A stretch of DNA of 34,725 nt from CAZOHG01 sp964579725 (lineage in GTDB: Bacteria; Zhuqueibacterota; JdFR-76; BMS3Abin05): the NCBI GenBank assembly GCA_964579725.1, contig CAZOHG010000039.1, positions 1 to 34,725 on the forward strand, read 5' to 3'. Both the position numbers and the translations under genes were made by a program. This document shows positions 8,730 to 17,319 of this stretch, in pieces. Each line of letters starts with the position of its first letter. Within the stretch, counting starts at the first letter, position 1. Under the pieces are notes generated by a model. That model searched no databases and had not been told where the DNA came from. It was given only the letters and a program-made list of their open reading frames with translations.

Positions 8730-9410
8730 TCAAATCATTCCTATGGTTTTCAAAACCACCTTAATAAACCGCCAGGTGTCCCCTACCCTTCGAATATGAC
8801 TTGGCTCGTCGGCGTAGCGAACGCGTACTGGCACTTCCGCAACGGAAGCCCCCAAAAAACGAATCGCTTGAATTAGAAGCTCCGTTTCGGTTTCGTAGCG
8901 GTCCGTGTGCAAATGAAGTTTGTCAAGAAGCCCGCACCGAATCAGCCGGTACCCGGATTGCGAATCCCGAAGGCGCCGCCCCGCCGCTACGGAAGCAACC
9001 AAAGAGCTGTACTGATTGCTCAAATACCGATCAAACGGCATGGTTTGGGGAGAAATTTTTCGCGTGCCAATGACCAAATCGACCCCCTTTTCCACAAACG
9101 CCCGAATAAAAGCCGGAATTGCCTCGGGGGCGTGCTGGCCATCGGCATCCAACAAGACAACAAAATCACACCGCTGGCGAAGGGCTTCGGCAAAACCCGT
9201 TTTCAGGGCAGCTCCCTTTCCCCTATTGGTTTTGTGTGAAAGAACACGTACACCCGCTCTCCTGGCCGCGTCAGCCGTCTGGTCGGTGGAACCGTCGTCA
9301 ATCACCACAACTTGTTGCGGGTGAGGAAAAACCGCCAGAACTCCCTTTAAAACGTCCGAAAGATGTGCACCGGCTTGATAGGCCGGAATTAAAATCATTC
9401 CTTTCACCAA
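8730..9410 (-). CDS. family 2 glycosyltransferase (polyprenyl-phosphate sugar transferase-like)
   Basis: A 226-residue GT-A fold glycosyltransferase. It shows the N-terminal nucleotide-sugar strand MILIPAY, VVVIDDGSTDQT, a KGAALKTGF helix and the DXD-type metal motif LLDADGQH. SNQYSSLVASVAAGRRLRDSQSGYRLI, split over the acceptor region, is typical of DPM1/DPG-synthase-like enzymes that glycosylate a polyprenyl phosphate. There are no C-terminal membrane helices, but the next gene encodes a membrane protein that could partner it. The start is ambiguous: TTG 9410, GTG 9407 (AGGTGG 6 nt upstream) or ATG 9398. The stop is shared head-to-tail with the COG2426 start. Confidence 0.88.
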   Translation of the reverse strand: MVKGMILIPAYQAGAHLSDVLKGVLAVFPHPQQVVVIDDGSTDQTADAARRAGVRVLSHKTNRGKGAALKTGFAEALRQRCDFVVLLDADGQHAPEAIPAFIRAFVEKGVDLVIGTRKISPQTMPFDRYLSNQYSSLVASVAAGRRLRDSQSGYRLIRCGLLDKLHLHTDRYETETELLIQAIRFLGASVAEVPVRVRYADEPSHIRRVGDTWRFIKVVLKTIGMI

Positions 9411-9492
9411 GGGCCACCTGGCAGGTCCATAACAGCTTCACAAAGATCGGCAAAAGCCCCAAATCAAACCGGGTATTCTGCAATTGGCATAT

Positions 9493-9521
9493 AAAATAAG
9501 ATATTTTTTTTGAATTTGCAA
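9493..9521 (-). promoter_or_regulatory. sigma70-like promoter of the GT2-COG2426-tRNA-leuS unit
   Basis: On the minus strand, -35 TTGCAA (9516-9521) and -10 TATTTT (9493-9498) have a 17-bp spacer. Transcription would start near 9486, about 75 nt before the glycosyltransferase start. Confidence 0.5.
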
Positions 9522-9923
9522 GAGTTTTGTTTGTGTTTTTGGGGGATGTTATTTGGATTTACCAACCATTGTCACAATTTTACTGGCCGAAACGACGCAG
9601 ATTTTTCGCTTTGAATTTTTGGATTGCCGCAGATCGAATCTTTTTTTCGAAGGGAAAGAGCTCGAAAAGATTTTTCGCAAAGCGGAGATATTTCACAACC
9701 TCTTATGTCAGCGCCGGAACTTTCGATTCATTTCCCGGCAACGCCTGAAAATCAATGGGAAAGGTTTTGCTCGAAATCAACTGGTACAATTTTTCGATAA
9801 GGCGGTCGAAACAACTTTTCAGCCAGCTTAAGATTCACTTGATCCCCTCCCCCCTCCATACCGTCTGTGTGCCCACCAATAGATAGACAAGTGCTCGCTG
9901 GCAACGAAATTTCCGGCGTCGTT
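9522..9923. other. 400-bp stretch without a convincing gene
   Basis: The longest plus-strand reading frame (9553-9831, 92 codons, TTG start preceded by GGGGGA) matches no family I recognise. On the minus strand 9760-9900 encodes a GGHTDG followed by NLKLAEKL, resembling the OmpA-domain signature, but the frame breaks within about 30 codons and the upstream sequence does not fit the domain. The region looks like decayed sequence next to an IS remnant. Confidence 0.3.
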
Positions 9924-10421
9924 CTATTCCGGTGCCGCTTTTGTACGTGATCCATTTTTTCGAAAGCAACCGTAAGGTATTATGGACGGTATTTTCTTTT
10001 CATATTCAAGATATTCAGAACCAAACCTATCTTCTAAATATTCTTCTTCTTTTCTTACAAGAATGCGCAGGACGGAATACATGAATATCGGGGTAGTTAA
10101 TCCTATCCAACTATTTGCCAGCAAGAAAACTCCAGGAATGAGAAAGACTGTCCATGATGCATATAATGGATGCCGACAGCATCTAAAAATGCCATTTGTA
10201 ACAAGGGTATTGGAAGAATATGCTCGCGCTACTGCCATTACGGAAATCATTAAAAATGGTATTCCAAGGACAATAAGAAAGGTTCCTATGATGACCAATA
10301 CGCGATATGAAACAATTCCAATTTGAAATATCGGATAAAAAGAATAGGTCAATAGAAACATAACAAGAGTATAGCCAATAGACAAAAAAGCGAAAATTGG
10401 ACATACGCCCCACTTATTCAT
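9924..10421 (-). CDS. isoprenylcysteine carboxyl methyltransferase (ICMT)-like membrane protein
   Basis: A 165-residue protein with about four hydrophobic segments and the C-terminal signature of the ICMT/PEMT methyltransferase families: VTNGIFRCCRHPLYAS (the R-H-P-x-Y motif that binds S-adenosylmethionine), then LVRKEEEYLEDRFGSEYLEYEKKIPSIIP. Bacterial members probably methylate a lipid or small membrane molecule; true isoprenylcysteine substrates are not expected. The ATG has AAGGAG 4 nt upstream. The gene is visibly more AT-rich than its surroundings, uses many ATA/ATT/TTA codons, and lies next to a broken transposase, which suggests horizontal transfer. Confidence 0.8.
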   Translation of the reverse strand: MNKWGVCPIFAFLSIGYTLVMFLLTYSFYPIFQIGIVSYRVLVIIGTFLIVLGIPFLMISVMAVARAYSSNTLVTNGIFRCCRHPLYASWTVFLIPGVFLLANSWIGLTTPIFMYSVLRILVRKEEEYLEDRFGSEYLEYEKKIPSIIPYGCFRKNGSRTKAAPE

Positions 10422-10603
10422 CGAACTCCTTGAATATATTCATGTTTTTTTGAAGTGATTTTTTTAAAGTTGGGTGATTCTTTTTTCTAACAGTTCATTC
10501 AATCTTTTACTCTGCTTCTCAAAACCATGCCCTAAATTCATCTCTCCCATTTGGTCGAGGCGCAGTTTTTAAATCATTGAAATGCTCAGTCTTCGGTATT
10601 CTT

Positions 10604-11110
10604 TTACGACAATCGGCTTTGTTCGTTTTTTGGAGCTTTACGAACTTTCAATTCAATGGTCGCATCCACCGTCGTCATCCGCCCCTTCTTCAGATAGCTC
10701 CCTCTCTCCTCGATCATGCGCAAAATCTTATCAAACAATTTCTCCTGAATCCCCGCCTGCTCAAGCCATCCCCGAAAACGCCATACCGTAGTAAAATCCG
10801 GTATCCTGTCCGAAAAGCCAAACCCCACAAACCGTTGAAAACTCAAACGATCGAGCAAAGCATCCTCCAGAGACGAATCGCTCAAATCATACAGATATTG
10901 CAAAAACAATATTCTAATCAGATATTCCACCGGCACGCTCGGACGTTCCTGCTTTGACGATTTAAAAAGTGGTTCAATCTCATCCGCTAAAGAAGACCAA
11001 TCCACAAAATCATGAATCTTTTGCAGAAGACTATCGCGGCGAGAACGTTTTCTACGTCGTGTCAAAGCACTATCGACCAGATTTAATTGACGGGTGGGTT
11101 TCCCAAGCAT
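10604..11110 (-). pseudogene. IS5-family transposase, 3'-truncated
   Basis: A 168-codon frame matches the N-terminal part of IS5-type DDE transposases (DUF772 region). It has DSLLQKIHDFVDWSSLADEIEPLF, PVEYLIRILFLQYLYDLSDSSLEDALLDRLSFQRFVGF (read in pieces) and DFTTVWRFRGWLE, and ends just after the first catalytic Asp in MTTVDATIE. Full-length members run well over 300 residues. Only about 180 nt separate its stop from the next gene, so the rest of the catalytic domain is missing. The start has AGAAGGA 6 nt upstream. A hairpin (11123-11131 with 11139-11147) lies just before the start. No terminal inverted repeat pair could be identified. Confidence 0.8.
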
Positions 11111-11310
11111 GATCTATCCTTCTATCTTCTTTGTTTATAAGAAGATAAGGAATATTAAATAAAAAAACAAGCGTAAAATGATATTGATTAATTCAAAGAT
11201 TTTTTACATTAAATTTTTTGTAACCATATTGTGACTAAAAAGCTTAAAAAAACCCCCTATTTTGAGAAACATTATCAAAATTCATCACATTTATAATACA
11301 TCAAAAAACA

Positions 11311-11345
11311 ACAAAAAACCCTTGTAAACATTACATTTACAAGGG
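11311..11345 (-). terminator. rho-independent terminator after tRNA-Pro(GGG)
   Basis: Perfect 10-bp stem: 11319-11328 (CCCTTGTAAA) pairs with 11336-11345 (TTTACAAGGG) around a 7-nt loop. On the minus strand it is followed by a TTTTTTGTTG tract. It lies about 10 nt past the tRNA 3' end, so it ends the MerR/tRNA transcript. Confidence 0.85.
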
Positions 11346-11352
11346 CTTAAAA

Positions 11353-11406
<54 letters not shown>

Positions 11407-11430
<24 letters not shown>

Positions 11431-11793
11431 ATCCAAATTAATTAGCTTTTCAAGTTCTCGAAGGTCGCTGCGAAGCTCCTCAATCAAAGCCTGTATTTCC
11501 GAATTCTCCTGCCTCCCCCTCTGTTCTTCGGCTGCCTTTTCCTTGAACTCTGCATTTCCAATCTTAGCCCGCGCCCCTTGAATCGTGTAGTGCTCTTCAT
11601 AAAGAAGCTTCTTAATGAATTGCACCAATTCTAAATCCTTCGGGCGATAAATGCGATTCCCTGCCCTGTTTTTGGCAGGCCGAAGTTCCGGAAATTCCGT
11701 TTCCCAATAGCGAAGAACATGTTGTTTCAGACCGGTTAACCGACTGACTTCGCCTATTGAGTAGTACAGTTTTTTTATTGGCTTATCTTGCAT
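11407..11793 (-). CDS. MerR family transcriptional regulator
   Basis: A 128-residue DNA-binding protein with an N-terminal winged helix-turn-helix of the MerR family (KLYYSIGEVSRLTGLKQHVLRYWE, read in two parts, then NRIYRPKDLELVQFIKKLL) and a C-terminal helical segment rich in Glu/Arg that would form the dimer coiled coil. There is no effector-binding domain and no Cys cluster, so it resembles the short HTH_MerR-SF/MlrA-like regulators common in FCB bacteria. The last codons (DRGVAQSG) are encoded by the 5' part of tRNA-Pro(GGG), an unusual overlap that ties its mRNA to tRNA processing. Its targets are unknown. Confidence 0.87.
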
Positions 11794-11816
11794 AAGCGTC
11801 TTTTATGATCTGTGTA

Positions 11817-11845
11817 AGAATAATAAAATTTTATTTTAAAATCAA
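11817..11845 (-). promoter_or_regulatory. sigma70-like promoter of merR/tRNA-Pro
   Basis: Minus strand: -35 TTGATT (11840-11845) and -10 TATTCT (11817-11822) with a 17-bp spacer. The predicted start near 11810 leaves a leader of only about 17 nt. Confidence 0.5.
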
Positions 11846-12004
11846 GTACTTTTTTACATCTCTGCGCACTTCAGTTGTTAATTTGAAGGCCGTGGAAAAA
11901 CTCCCTCCCTGAATGTTCTGAATAAAACCAATATCCGATTACATTGTTATTCAACCAATTAGCAATATTTCTTCCAATAGGCGACCGGAAAATAGTCAAA
12001 AAGG

Positions 12005-14416
12005 CTAAAGAATTTCTATTTCATGCACCCGGCCCCCCCCTTTCAAGAAAATATGCAAAACGCCGAGGCTTTCCTCAAAATGAGCGAATGGTTCCTTAAA
12101 ATGCTCCGGCAGTTGAGAAGAAACCTGAAGCGTTTTTCCATCAACCTGAATGGATTGGGGCATTGTTGAAGAAAGAACCTTCAAGTGAAGGCGTTTCTCA
12201 GTTGCCCCTAATGCAATTTTCTTTTTCTTCTCTTCCACTTTGCTCATGCAGGAAATCAGTCGACGATTTTCATCCATTAAAACGGCAAATCGCCGGGTTT
12301 GAGGGAAAAATGATAAAATAAGGGGATCCCAAGGTTTTTCTCCCACAAATTGCGCCGGCTCAACAGACGGAATAACCGCGTCCTCGCGAATGAAAATCGG
12401 CATGGAGTCCAAAGGAACAGTCTCTTCGTAAACCCGTCCGCCTTCGACCGACTTGAGTGTCCAGAAATTCAGCCATTTTCCCGGTGGCACGTAGTACGCC
12501 ACATGGTCCTCGGGGTTGAAAATCGGAATAACCAACAAATCCCTGCCCAGCAAGTATTCCAATTCCCACGCGTGCGCCTTGGGGATGTTTTGGAATTCAA
12601 GCACCAATGGACGAACAACCGGCCAGCCGGTCTCTGCCGCTTCATGTGCCAGAGAATAGAGATACGGAAGCAGTGAATACCGCAGTTCGTCAAATTTTTT
12701 GAAAATGGCCACGGCTTCGTCGCCAAATTCCCACGGTTCTCGAGGACTGGTACCGTGACAGCGGGCGTGTGAGGAAAGAAGTCCCCATTGCGCCCACCGG
12801 ATGTACAATTCCGGCGAAGGCGGCTCACCCTGAAAGCCCCCAATATCGTGGCTCCAGAACGGAAGTCCCGAGAGCGACGCGCTCAATCCTCCGCGCAGAA
12901 CGGCAGCCATATCATCCCAGGTGCTGTGGGAATCTCCGTTCCAACCCACCGGATAGCGCTGGCTTCCGGCATACCCCGAACGTCCCCAAACAAGGGCGTG
13001 CTGCTCTGAGAATTCTTTGCTCGTTTCGTAAACGAGGGCATTGTACAAAAGCGAATAAATATTGTGCAATTGTTTTCCGTTTCTACCGTCGGCCGCTACT
13101 GAATTGACAGGCACGGCTTCTCCCATATCCGTTTTAAAAACGTCCGCCCCCATTGCCAAAAGTTTTCGATGCTCTTCCTTGTACCATTTTGCCGCTTCCG
13201 GGTTAGTAAAATCGATGATTCCTGCCAACTCCATATCGAAAACCGGCAATGTGTACGTACTTCCGTCTTCGCGCTTTAAGAAAAATCCTTTTTTTTCCAG
13301 CTCCTCGAAGCGGTCGCTCCTTTTGGAAACGTAGGGCTGTTCCCAGAGGGACACCTTGAAATGCTGGCGATGTAATCCGTCCAGCATTTCTTGGGGTTGA
13401 GGGAATCCCTTTTCATTCCAAACAAAGTCACAAACCTTGCGGTGGCGCATCCAGGAGGGGTCTAGATGCAAAACATCCGCAGGGATTTGCCGTTCCCGCA
13501 AGCCCCGAGCCACTCCCTCAACTTCCTCACGCGACCGATATTCCGCCCGCGACATCCACAAACCAAAACTCCAGAGCGGTGGAATTTCCGGTTTTCCCGT
13601 CAGTTTCGTGTAGTTTTTGAGAATTTCCTTAAAGGAAGGGCCGTAAAACCAGTAAAAATCAAGCAATTCGTCTTCAACCTCAAAAGAATAGCTTACAAAG
13701 GTTGGATTTCCAATTTCGTAGTGAATGCAATGAGCGGAGTTAATAAACAGTCCGTAGCCGCGGCTGCTCAAAAAGAAGGGGATGTTTTTGTAAGAGCGAT
13801 CCGTCGCCGTGGAAGCCGCATCCGAATTCCACGACAACATTTTTTGATGTCTTTTGGAAAGGGGTCCGAATTTTTCGCCGAAACCGAACATCTGCTCGTC
13901 CGCTCGAAGCGTTCCGCTAAAAAAATAGCTTTTCCCTTCATCTGCTTCTCGTGTACCTATCGGAAAAACCGGTTGGACAAAGCGATTGGTGCCTTCCGAA
14001 AAATTGTCGAAGAGCTCTTTTCGAGATTTATCTAAAATTTTTAACGACCACGGCGTTTTTCGGATTTGGAGAATGAGCGCCTCGGTTTCAAACTCAATAA
14101 AATCGACAAGATCCTTTTCCGCTACCCCAGCTCCTGACCACTCGGCATCCACGAGCATCTCCGTTTGGTGTTCGGGCACATTGAGGGCATCGGTTGCGCG
14201 GAACCGAAAAATCGCCGGCGTTAGAAAATCAATTTGAATTTCCATGCGTTTTTCCGATTGAGTCGCCACCACAATCTGAACCGTAGCGTCGTGCACATCC
14301 CACGTCAGGATCTTCATAAAATAATGGTAGTCGGCTTTCTCGATGTCAAAGATTGGCCTGTCGTCAACTTTCTGTAGATAATGGTGCAGAAAATCTTTGT
14401 CAATGGTAAAATTCAC
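12005..14416 (-). CDS. glycoside hydrolase family 31 (alpha-xylosidase/alpha-glucosidase-like)
   Basis: An 803-residue GH31 enzyme that hydrolyses alpha-linked glucosyl or xylosyl ends by a retaining mechanism. The catalytic nucleophile is Asp430 in KTDMGEAVP and the acid/base is Asp495 in WNGDSHSTW. The N-terminal beta-sandwich carries FGFGEKFGPLSKRHQ, a motif seen in YicI-type alpha-xylosidases, and PPLWSFGLWMSRAEY begins the TIM barrel. SLSGLPFWSHDIGGF and PYLYSLAHEA follow in the expected order. No signal peptide is visible, so it is probably cytoplasmic. The start is GTG with GGAG 6 nt upstream. It lies 62 nt after the C45 lipoprotein gene on the same strand. Specificity for xylose over glucose is an inference. 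Confidence 0.92.
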   Translation of the reverse strand: MNFTIDKDFLHHYLQKVDDRPIFDIEKADYHYFMKILTWDVHDATVQIVVATQSEKRMEIQIDFLTPAIFRFRATDALNVPEHQTEMLVDAEWSGAGVAEKDLVDFIEFETEALILQIRKTPWSLKILDKSRKELFDNFSEGTNRFVQPVFPIGTREADEGKSYFFSGTLRADEQMFGFGEKFGPLSKRHQKMLSWNSDAASTATDRSYKNIPFFLSSRGYGLFINSAHCIHYEIGNPTFVSYSFEVEDELLDFYWFYGPSFKEILKNYTKLTGKPEIPPLWSFGLWMSRAEYRSREEVEGVARGLRERQIPADVLHLDPSWMRHRKVCDFVWNEKGFPQPQEMLDGLHRQHFKVSLWEQPYVSKRSDRFEELEKKGFFLKREDGSTYTLPVFDMELAGIIDFTNPEAAKWYKEEHRKLLAMGADVFKTDMGEAVPVNSVAADGRNGKQLHNIYSLLYNALVYETSKEFSEQHALVWGRSGYAGSQRYPVGWNGDSHSTWDDMAAVLRGGLSASLSGLPFWSHDIGGFQGEPPSPELYIRWAQWGLLSSHARCHGTSPREPWEFGDEAVAIFKKFDELRYSLLPYLYSLAHEAAETGWPVVRPLVLEFQNIPKAHAWELEYLLGRDLLVIPIFNPEDHVAYYVPPGKWLNFWTLKSVEGGRVYEETVPLDSMPIFIREDAVIPSVEPAQFVGEKPWDPLILSFFPQTRRFAVLMDENRRLISCMSKVEEKKKKIALGATEKRLHLKVLSSTMPQSIQVDGKTLQVSSQLPEHFKEPFAHFEESLGVLHIFLKGGGRVHEIEIL

Positions 14417-14478
14417 GAAAAACTCCTAAAATTTCTGGGTAGTTTGTTTTCTGGCATTTTGGAGAAACTCCAATCCCT

Positions 14479-15636
14479 TTATTTCCCGAATTTTGTCAGG
14501 GCCTCTTTTAGGTTCAAATGCACATAGGCGCGATTGTAAGCTGGAGTTCGATCGATTCCGGCATTGGCTACCCACAAATCCAATGTGGAGGGTTTGTATA
14601 CCACCGCGTGCAGGTCGCCGGTTCCAACCGTGTGCATGAGTTCTTTGGCGACGTTCTCGTCAATCTGTCCCCAATGGGCTTTCAAAAAGTTGTAGGTTTT
14701 CACCGTGAATTTATCAGGCGTGGTGCGTTCCCAATCACAACCCATTGAAAAATAAACCAAATTTTTTAGATGTGGTACCGGTTTGGGAAGATTGGTGTCG
14801 TCATAAACCTCAAAAATATCTTTTCCCGTTTTTAGCGCCCGACCGTATTTCTGTTTCCCGCTTCCGATGGCATATAAAAAGGAACTGGTGCGTTTAGCGT
14901 GTTGAATGATGGCAATGCCCTGTTCCACCGTAGAAGCCTGCTCCAGAACATCCCGCAAAACAAACGGCATAGGCTCGCCTTGAAGCGTTTCATGTTCCGG
15001 CCCAAAGTTTTCACCGATTTCACTCACGGCAATTTGATTGGCATTCATTCCGGAAACCACTCCGATGAAGCCCAGCCAGCCGACATCCACAAAAGCCGTG
15101 GCACTGTCCGGTTTATACACGATAAGCGCCGGATGCTCTTGAAAATGAGCGTTCATGGCGTAGTCCAATGCGCGAATTTGGTACAGATCATGATCCTTTG
15201 TGGCTTTGTCCCACGCAACAAAAAATGTACAGTGGTATTCCGAAAGATCCGGAATAGCGTGTAAAACATGAATTTTTTTCAGGGGGATTCCTGCCCCCTC
15301 TGCCAGCCCGGCCATTTCTTCTTTGTATTTGGCAGGAATAAAGGGTTCCATTGCGGCGTACGCCTGCAGAATCTTTTCCTCTGAAATACCCATTGCGGTT
15401 GTAACGGAATCTAACTTGCCAAGCAAATCGTGAATGGCGTCTGCGGCTTGTTCACCGTATTCCACACCCATTTCATGGTAAGACCCCTGCAAATAGAGCA
15501 CCGTAACGGGATTGGGGCCGGAACCCAAGGTTTGCGCTGCTGGCACTGAGGGCAGCGATTTCTTTTGAGAAGAACACCCTACCATCACCCCCACGGCTAA
15601 AAAAAACACGCCTAAATACCGTGAAAATTGTTTCAT
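14479..15636 (-). CDS. lipoprotein C45-family hydrolase/acyltransferase (AAT-like Ntn hydrolase)
   Basis: An Ntn-type linear amide C-N hydrolase related to acyl-CoA:6-aminopenicillanate acyltransferase (peptidase family C45). I place the start at the ATG at 15636, which has GGAGG 5 nt upstream; an upstream in-frame start at 15660 is less likely. From that start the protein is 385 aa. A lipoprotein signal ends at Cys21 (VMVGC-SS). The likely catalytic and autoproteolytic Cys136 lies in EYHCTFFVAW, followed by the family's Arg-x-x-Asp (QIRALDY) and the Asn of GMNANQIAVSE. C45 proteins self-cleave before the catalytic Cys, which would leave a lipid-anchored N-terminal piece bound to a catalytic chain outside the inner membrane. 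The substrate is unknown. Confidence 0.85.
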   Translation of the reverse strand: MKQFSRYLGVFFLAVGVMVGCSSQKKSLPSVPAAQTLGSGPNPVTVLYLQGSYHEMGVEYGEQAADAIHDLLGKLDSVTTAMGISEEKILQAYAAMEPFIPAKYKEEMAGLAEGAGIPLKKIHVLHAIPDLSEYHCTFFVAWDKATKDHDLYQIRALDYAMNAHFQEHPALIVYKPDSATAFVDVGWLGFIGVVSGMNANQIAVSEIGENFGPEHETLQGEPMPFVLRDVLEQASTVEQGIAIIQHAKRTSSFLYAIGSGKQKYGRALKTGKDIFEVYDDTNLPKPVPHLKNLVYFSMGCDWERTTPDKFTVKTYNFLKAHWGQIDENVAKELMHTVGTGDLHAVVYKPSTLDLWVANAGIDRTPAYNRAYVHLNLKEALTKFGK

Positions 15637-15671
15637 ATGAACCTCCATTTTTTTAATCATTATTGAGTTAT

Positions 15672-15700
15672 AATGTACAGTATTTTCTTTTTAGAAACAA
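15672..15700 (-). promoter_or_regulatory. sigma70-like promoter of the C45 lipoprotein gene
   Basis: Minus strand: -35 TTGTTT (15695-15700) and -10 TACATT (15672-15677), spacer 17 bp, about 35 nt before the chosen start codon. Confidence 0.5.
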
Positions 15701-15752
15701 GTCCCAAAAGCAAAAAAATTTCAAGAAAATCGCACAAAAATGAAAATAGGTG

Positions 15753-15781
15753 TTGTCATTTAGAGAGATATTTTGTATCTT
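15753..15781 (+). promoter_or_regulatory. sigma70-like promoter of the DUF1015 gene
   Basis: -35 TTGTCA (15753-15758) and -10 TATCTT (15776-15781), spacer 17 bp. The start near 15788 leaves a leader of about 46 nt. It is divergent from the C45 promoter with about 50 bp between them. Confidence 0.5.
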
Positions 15782-15833
15782 TTTTGCCTTTGGAAATTGA
15801 GAAAATGCTCCACAAAATCAGGAAATATTTCAA

Positions 15834-17090
15834 ATGACGACCGAACCCACAATCCTTCGCCCTTTTCCGGTTACTTTTCCCACACAGGCGTTCGCACCGC
15901 AATACATGTTTTTTGCCTGGGACATCTTTTTGAACACCAACCGATGGGTCGAACGCAAGGCAATAGCGGGGCCAAGTATTGCGAAAGTTATTCAAGCCGA
16001 TTCAATTGAGGAGGCTCGCGCCGAATTTAACCGCTACAAAAAACAGAAAGGCCTTTTTTCAATGGTTCAGGCCCCCCAATTTTTGTTTGCTCGGAATCAT
16101 TTCCCGGACAAGGGGGGATTTTCCCGAGACGAAATTGTGGCCGTTTTGGACCTAAAGCGATTTCTTTCACCTAACGAACCCTTCCGCCCTGAGTTTCACC
16201 GAATTTTTGCCTCCGAGGAGACTTTCGAACAAAAGGCCCTTAATCGCAAGCATTTGCGTCAAGCCATTCTGTCCGATGTGGGACAGGTCATGTTGGTTTA
16301 CAGCGACCCGGAAAACTACTTGAATTCCCTTTTGAAAAATCGTCTCGAACAAGCCACGCCGCTCATTCGAAACTGCGAATATTACCCCGGATATCGGTAC
16401 GATTTATTCGGATTTTCACAGGAAGCGATTATTTCGAAAATTCAGGCGTTTTTCCGTGACAAAATATTTACCGTGGGCGACGGGAACCATCGCACCCGCG
16501 CCGCCAAAATGACCGCCGAAGAACTGACAGAATTGCCTTCCGCCCGCTGGTTGATGGCAGCACTGGTCAATTTGTACGACCCCAACTTTCAGATCGATCC
16601 GATTCACCGAATTATTCGGCATCGTTCGGAAGATTTTATTTCCACTTTTTCCCACTTGGCCGTCATTTCTTCTTTCAACTCGTTTGAAACGCTCTGGCGC
16701 AAATTTGAAGAAAGCGACAATTTGTACGCCATTGCCGCTTGTGACCGCCACCATTTTTATTTGTTGGAGCCTCATGCGGGCGTCATTGAAGAAATAAAAA
16801 AAGACGTCGCCACCCCTGTTCCGGTTCACATTTTGAACCGTTTGTTACGCCTTCACGGAATTACACGCGAACACCCGGACCTGGACACGGAAATCGAACC
16901 GGAGGATGCCCTTCGTACCGTTCGTCGGGAAGCAGGTGCCGTCGCCTTTTTTCTGAAGCCCATTCCCCGCCCCGTTTTGGAAAATGCCTTTCGACAGCAT
17001 CTCATTTTTCCGGAAAAGGCTTTTTCAATTGTCGGAAAGGTTCCGGCCGGCGGCCCCATGTGGCTCTTTGGCGACCACCCCGATTTTTAA
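15834..17090 (+). CDS. DUF1015 family protein
   Basis: A 418-residue soluble protein of the DUF1015 family. The family fingerprint is visible: N-terminal RPFPVTFP, the central FTVGDGNHRTRAAKM (the conserved ADGHHR-like motif), MAALVNLYDPNFQIDPIHRII (family LVNxxDPxLxxxPxHRxx), and the C-terminal KAFSIVGKVPAGGPMW segment. The biochemical function is not established. Family members often lie near serine/phosphoglycerate metabolism genes in other genomes. Here a class-III aminotransferase gene follows 229 nt downstream but has its own promoter. The ATG has AGGAAA about 8 nt upstream. Confidence 0.85.
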   Translation: MTTEPTILRPFPVTFPTQAFAPQYMFFAWDIFLNTNRWVERKAIAGPSIAKVIQADSIEEARAEFNRYKKQKGLFSMVQAPQFLFARNHFPDKGGFSRDEIVAVLDLKRFLSPNEPFRPEFHRIFASEETFEQKALNRKHLRQAILSDVGQVMLVYSDPENYLNSLLKNRLEQATPLIRNCEYYPGYRYDLFGFSQEAIISKIQAFFRDKIFTVGDGNHRTRAAKMTAEELTELPSARWLMAALVNLYDPNFQIDPIHRIIRHRSEDFISTFSHLAVISSFNSFETLWRKFEESDNLYAIAACDRHHFYLLEPHAGVIEEIKKDVATPVPVHILNRLLRLHGITREHPDLDTEIEPEDALRTVRREAGAVAFFLKPIPRPVLENAFRQHLIFPEKAFSIVGKVPAGGPMWLFGDHPDF

Positions 17091-17236
17091 ACGGAATCTC
17101 TCCCCTTTTCAAGGACAGTACGTGTCAGGTGACGCGCCCTTTTCCAATCGATTCCGACAGAGGATTTTACCGCCTTTTTGCTTTAGAAACTTTTGGAATT
17201 TTTAACGAATTTGTTGCAAATCCCGCCACTTTCAGC

Positions 17237-17265
17237 TTGACATTCTGGGTAAATCTTTGTAAAAT
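17237..17265 (+). promoter_or_regulatory. strong sigma70-like promoter of the aminotransferase operon
   Basis: Perfect -35 TTGACA (17237-17242), 17-bp spacer, -10 TAAAAT (17260-17265). The predicted start near 17272 leaves about 48 nt of leader before the GTG. Confidence 0.7.
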
Positions 17266-17319
17266 AGGACAGTCAATCTCCCCTTATTACCTGCTTGTTT
17301 TTGGGAAAGGAGCTGAACC

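Noticed and set aside
10464..10550. 28-codon minus-strand frame between the transposase fragment and the ICMT-like gene
   Set aside because: Too short, no ribosome-binding site and no recognisable motif. It may be a relic but cannot be supported.
10422..10603. Idea that the transposase is completed by a programmed frameshift downstream
   Set aside because: Only 182 nt remain before the next gene, the other frames carry several stops and no DDE motif, so the gene is truncated.
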